Positions 4,843-6,222 of a stretch of 6,222 nucleotides of DNA are shown piece by piece. Position numbers and translations under genes: made by a program. This DNA is from Bdellovibrio sp. (GTDB lineage Bacteria > Bdellovibrionota > Bdellovibrionia > Bdellovibrionales > Bdellovibrionaceae): contig JAGIAF010000203.1 of the NCBI GenBank assembly GCA_017745015.1, positions 1-6,222 of the forward strand. The letters are read 5' to 3'. The notes beneath the pieces were generated by a model. That model had not been told where the DNA came from, did not search any database, and worked only from the letters and a program-made list of their open reading frames with translations. Every line of letters begins with the position of its first letter. Position 1 is the first letter of the stretch.

Positions 4843-6222
4843 GTTCAGAATATCGAGGTTGCTCAAACCTTTACTCAGCTTGCTGATCTTCTTGAAATTC
4901 AAGGAGCGAATCCCTTTCGTGTGCGCGCTTACAGAACTGCAGCGCAAACATTGATAGAACTTCCGGAAAATGTGTATGAAATTGTGGAGAACCACGGAAA
5001 GCTGGAAGAGTATCCTGGTATTGGGAAAGATCTCGCAACAAAGATCCAGGAAATTTTAGAGACCGGGCACTTAGAGGCATTGGATGAAGTCCAAGCTCAT
5101 TTGCCAAAAGGTCTGTTGGAGATGTTGCAAATTCCTCGTGTCGGTCCTAAGCGGGTCAAGCTTCTGTACGACAAGCTCAAAATCGAATCTATTGAAGAGT
5201 TGCGCAAGGCCGCCGAAAGTAAAGCCATCCTTAAGATTCGGGGATTCGGAGAAAAGACTCGTCTGGAAATTCTCGAGGGTATTCAAAAGCTGGAGAAGGA
5301 AGAAAAGAAAAAAACACCTCTGGCTCAAGCAGAGAAAACGGCGGCAGAAGTTTGTGGCTATCTATTAAAAGCTCCCGGAATTCAGAAAGTCACAGCAGCG
5401 GGAAGTTTGCGACGACTAAAGGAAGAAGTGGCGGATCTTGATATCGTTGTGACGGCGAAGAAACCTGAAGCCGTTATGGATCATCTTCTTCGTTATGAGA
5501 ATGTGGCAAAGGTCGTTTCAAAAGGAAAGACCCGCTCGACAGTCAACTTGCGAACCGGTATGCAGGTGGACGTGAGAGTTGTTGCCGATGAAAGTTACGG
5601 CGCAGCCTTGCTCTATTTCACAGGATCTAAGGCCCATAATATCGAGCTTCGAGCGATGGCTCAAAAACGCAAGCTTAAGATCAATGAATATGGGGTTTTT
5701 AAAGGCGCTAAGTCTGTCGCCTCGAAAACTGAAAAAGAAATTTATGAATATTTAGGACTCTCCTATATAGAGCCAGAGCTTCGCGAAAATAGGGGGGAAA
5801 TTGAAGCGGCGGGTACTGATAAGCTTCCACGCCTGCTTAAGATCAGTGATATAGCTGGGGATTTGCATATTCATTTAGCGTCTCCTGATCAGTCACTCAT
5901 TGAGATCGCGCAAAATGCACAAAGAAGAGGCTACTCCTATATAGGTGTATCAGGTAAAAGCTCAAAGGAAATAGATCAAGCCAATTCCAAACTTCGCGAT
6001 TTCCAAATTCTTAAGACGGCTAAAGTTGCCATTCGTGAAGATGGATCGTTGAGTCTGCCTGAAAAAGAACTTTCACAACTGGATTATACAATTTGCTATC
6101 TGGCCGACGCCTTAGAACTTTCTCGAGAAAAGCAAACGGACAGAGTTTTGCGTGCAATGGAGAATCCATATTTCACAATTCTGTCTCGCCCAACGGGCCG
6201 TCTTGTAGGCGATGGATATTCC
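4837..6222 (+). CDS. polX: Family X DNA polymerase (PolX) with degenerate PHP domain, 3' end outside window
   Basis: The first 462 residues of a bacterial/archaeal-type PolX, usually about 570-580 long; the right edge cuts it. The start MPVQNIEVAQTFTQLADLLE matches the family N-terminus. Helix-hairpin-helix DNA-binding motifs lie at YPGIGKDLA (59-67), IPRVGPKR (99-106) and IRGFGEKT (134-141). The palm has G-S-L-R-R (189-193), catalytic Asp200 and Asp202 (in DLDIVV) and the third Asp245 (in QVDVR), then the nucleotide-binding YFTGSKAHN (260-268), so gap-filling polymerase activity looks intact. The C-terminal PHP domain starts at DLHIH (342-346), but its later ligand motifs are lost: T-D-H reads S-G-K (372-374), the Glu of G-I-E-V-D is Lys396, V-H-S is L-A-D (Ala423), and A-H-P is S-R-P (Arg451). 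The 3'-5' exonuclease known for this family is therefore probably dead. It lies 39 bases after the Atl gene and is likely part of the same repair operon. Confidence 0.95.
   Translation, partial: MPVQNIEVAQTFTQLADLLEIQGANPFRVRAYRTAAQTLIELPENVYEIVENHGKLEEYPGIGKDLATKIQEILETGHLEALDEVQAHLPKGLLEMLQIPRVGPKRVKLLYDKLKIESIEELRKAAESKAILKIRGFGEKTRLEILEGIQKLEKEEKKKTPLAQAEKTAAEVCGYLLKAPGIQKVTAAGSLRRLKEEVADLDIVVTAKKPEAVMDHLLRYENVAKVVSKGKTRSTVNLRTGMQVDVRVVADESYGAALLYFTGSKAHNIELRAMAQKRKLKINEYGVFKGAKSVASKTEKEIYEYLGLSYIEPELRENRGEIEAAGTDKLPRLLKISDIAGDLHIHLASPDQSLIEIAQNAQRRGYSYIGVSGKSSKEIDQANSKLRDFQILKTAKVAIREDGSLSLPEKELSQLDYTICYLADALELSREKQTDRVLRAMENPYFTILSRPTGRLVGDGYS

Noticed and set aside
4807..5368. Minus-strand and alternative-frame open frames over the start of PolX
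   Set aside because: The PolX frame is continuous here with clear helix-hairpin-helix and palm motifs; the others are low-complexity shadows.

Overview
The window is a densely packed stretch from a free-living or predatory-type Gram-negative chromosome. All supported genes lie on the + strand, and by eye the base composition is fairly balanced. Two exported proteins with cleavable signal peptides, ATG/GTG starts with GAGG-type ribosome sites, and the mix of an extended-SDR sugar epimerase, a LysR regulator, an alkyltransferase-like protein and a PHP-type family X DNA polymerase would suit a Bdellovibrio-like bacterium. That placement is inference from protein style only, not a search result.

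Layout. Positions 2-349 hold the C-terminal end of an NAD-dependent sugar epimerase/dehydratase, cut by the left edge. After a 102-base gap come two secreted-protein genes (452-865 and 876-2144). They are 10 bases apart, the second gene's ribosome site overlaps the first gene's stop, and a strong intrinsic terminator follows at 2153-2181. The second protein joins a predicted beta-propeller-like domain to a copy of the same small Cys-containing G-x-W domain that makes up the first protein. A second transcription block follows: a LysR regulator (2243-3133) with a T-N11-A palindrome just upstream, a metallo-beta-lactamase-fold protein (3141-4457), an alkyltransferase-like DNA-damage sensor (4444-4797, overlapping the previous gene by 14 bases), and a family X DNA polymerase (4837 to beyond the right edge).

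How the genes fit together. The last two genes both concern DNA damage. The Atl protein has Trp in place of the alkyl-accepting Cys, so it should flag O6-alkylguanine rather than repair it. PolX would be a gap-filling polymerase. The link of the LysR regulator and the MBL-fold protein to these repair genes is positional only. The most notable findings are that the PolX has an intact polymerase site but a PHP nuclease domain that has lost most of its visible metal ligands, that the MBL-fold protein lacks the downstream metal-binding histidines, and that the two secreted genes share a duplicated domain. No RNA genes, CRISPR arrays, insertion sequences or origins were seen, and no gene-free stretch exceeds 300 bases.
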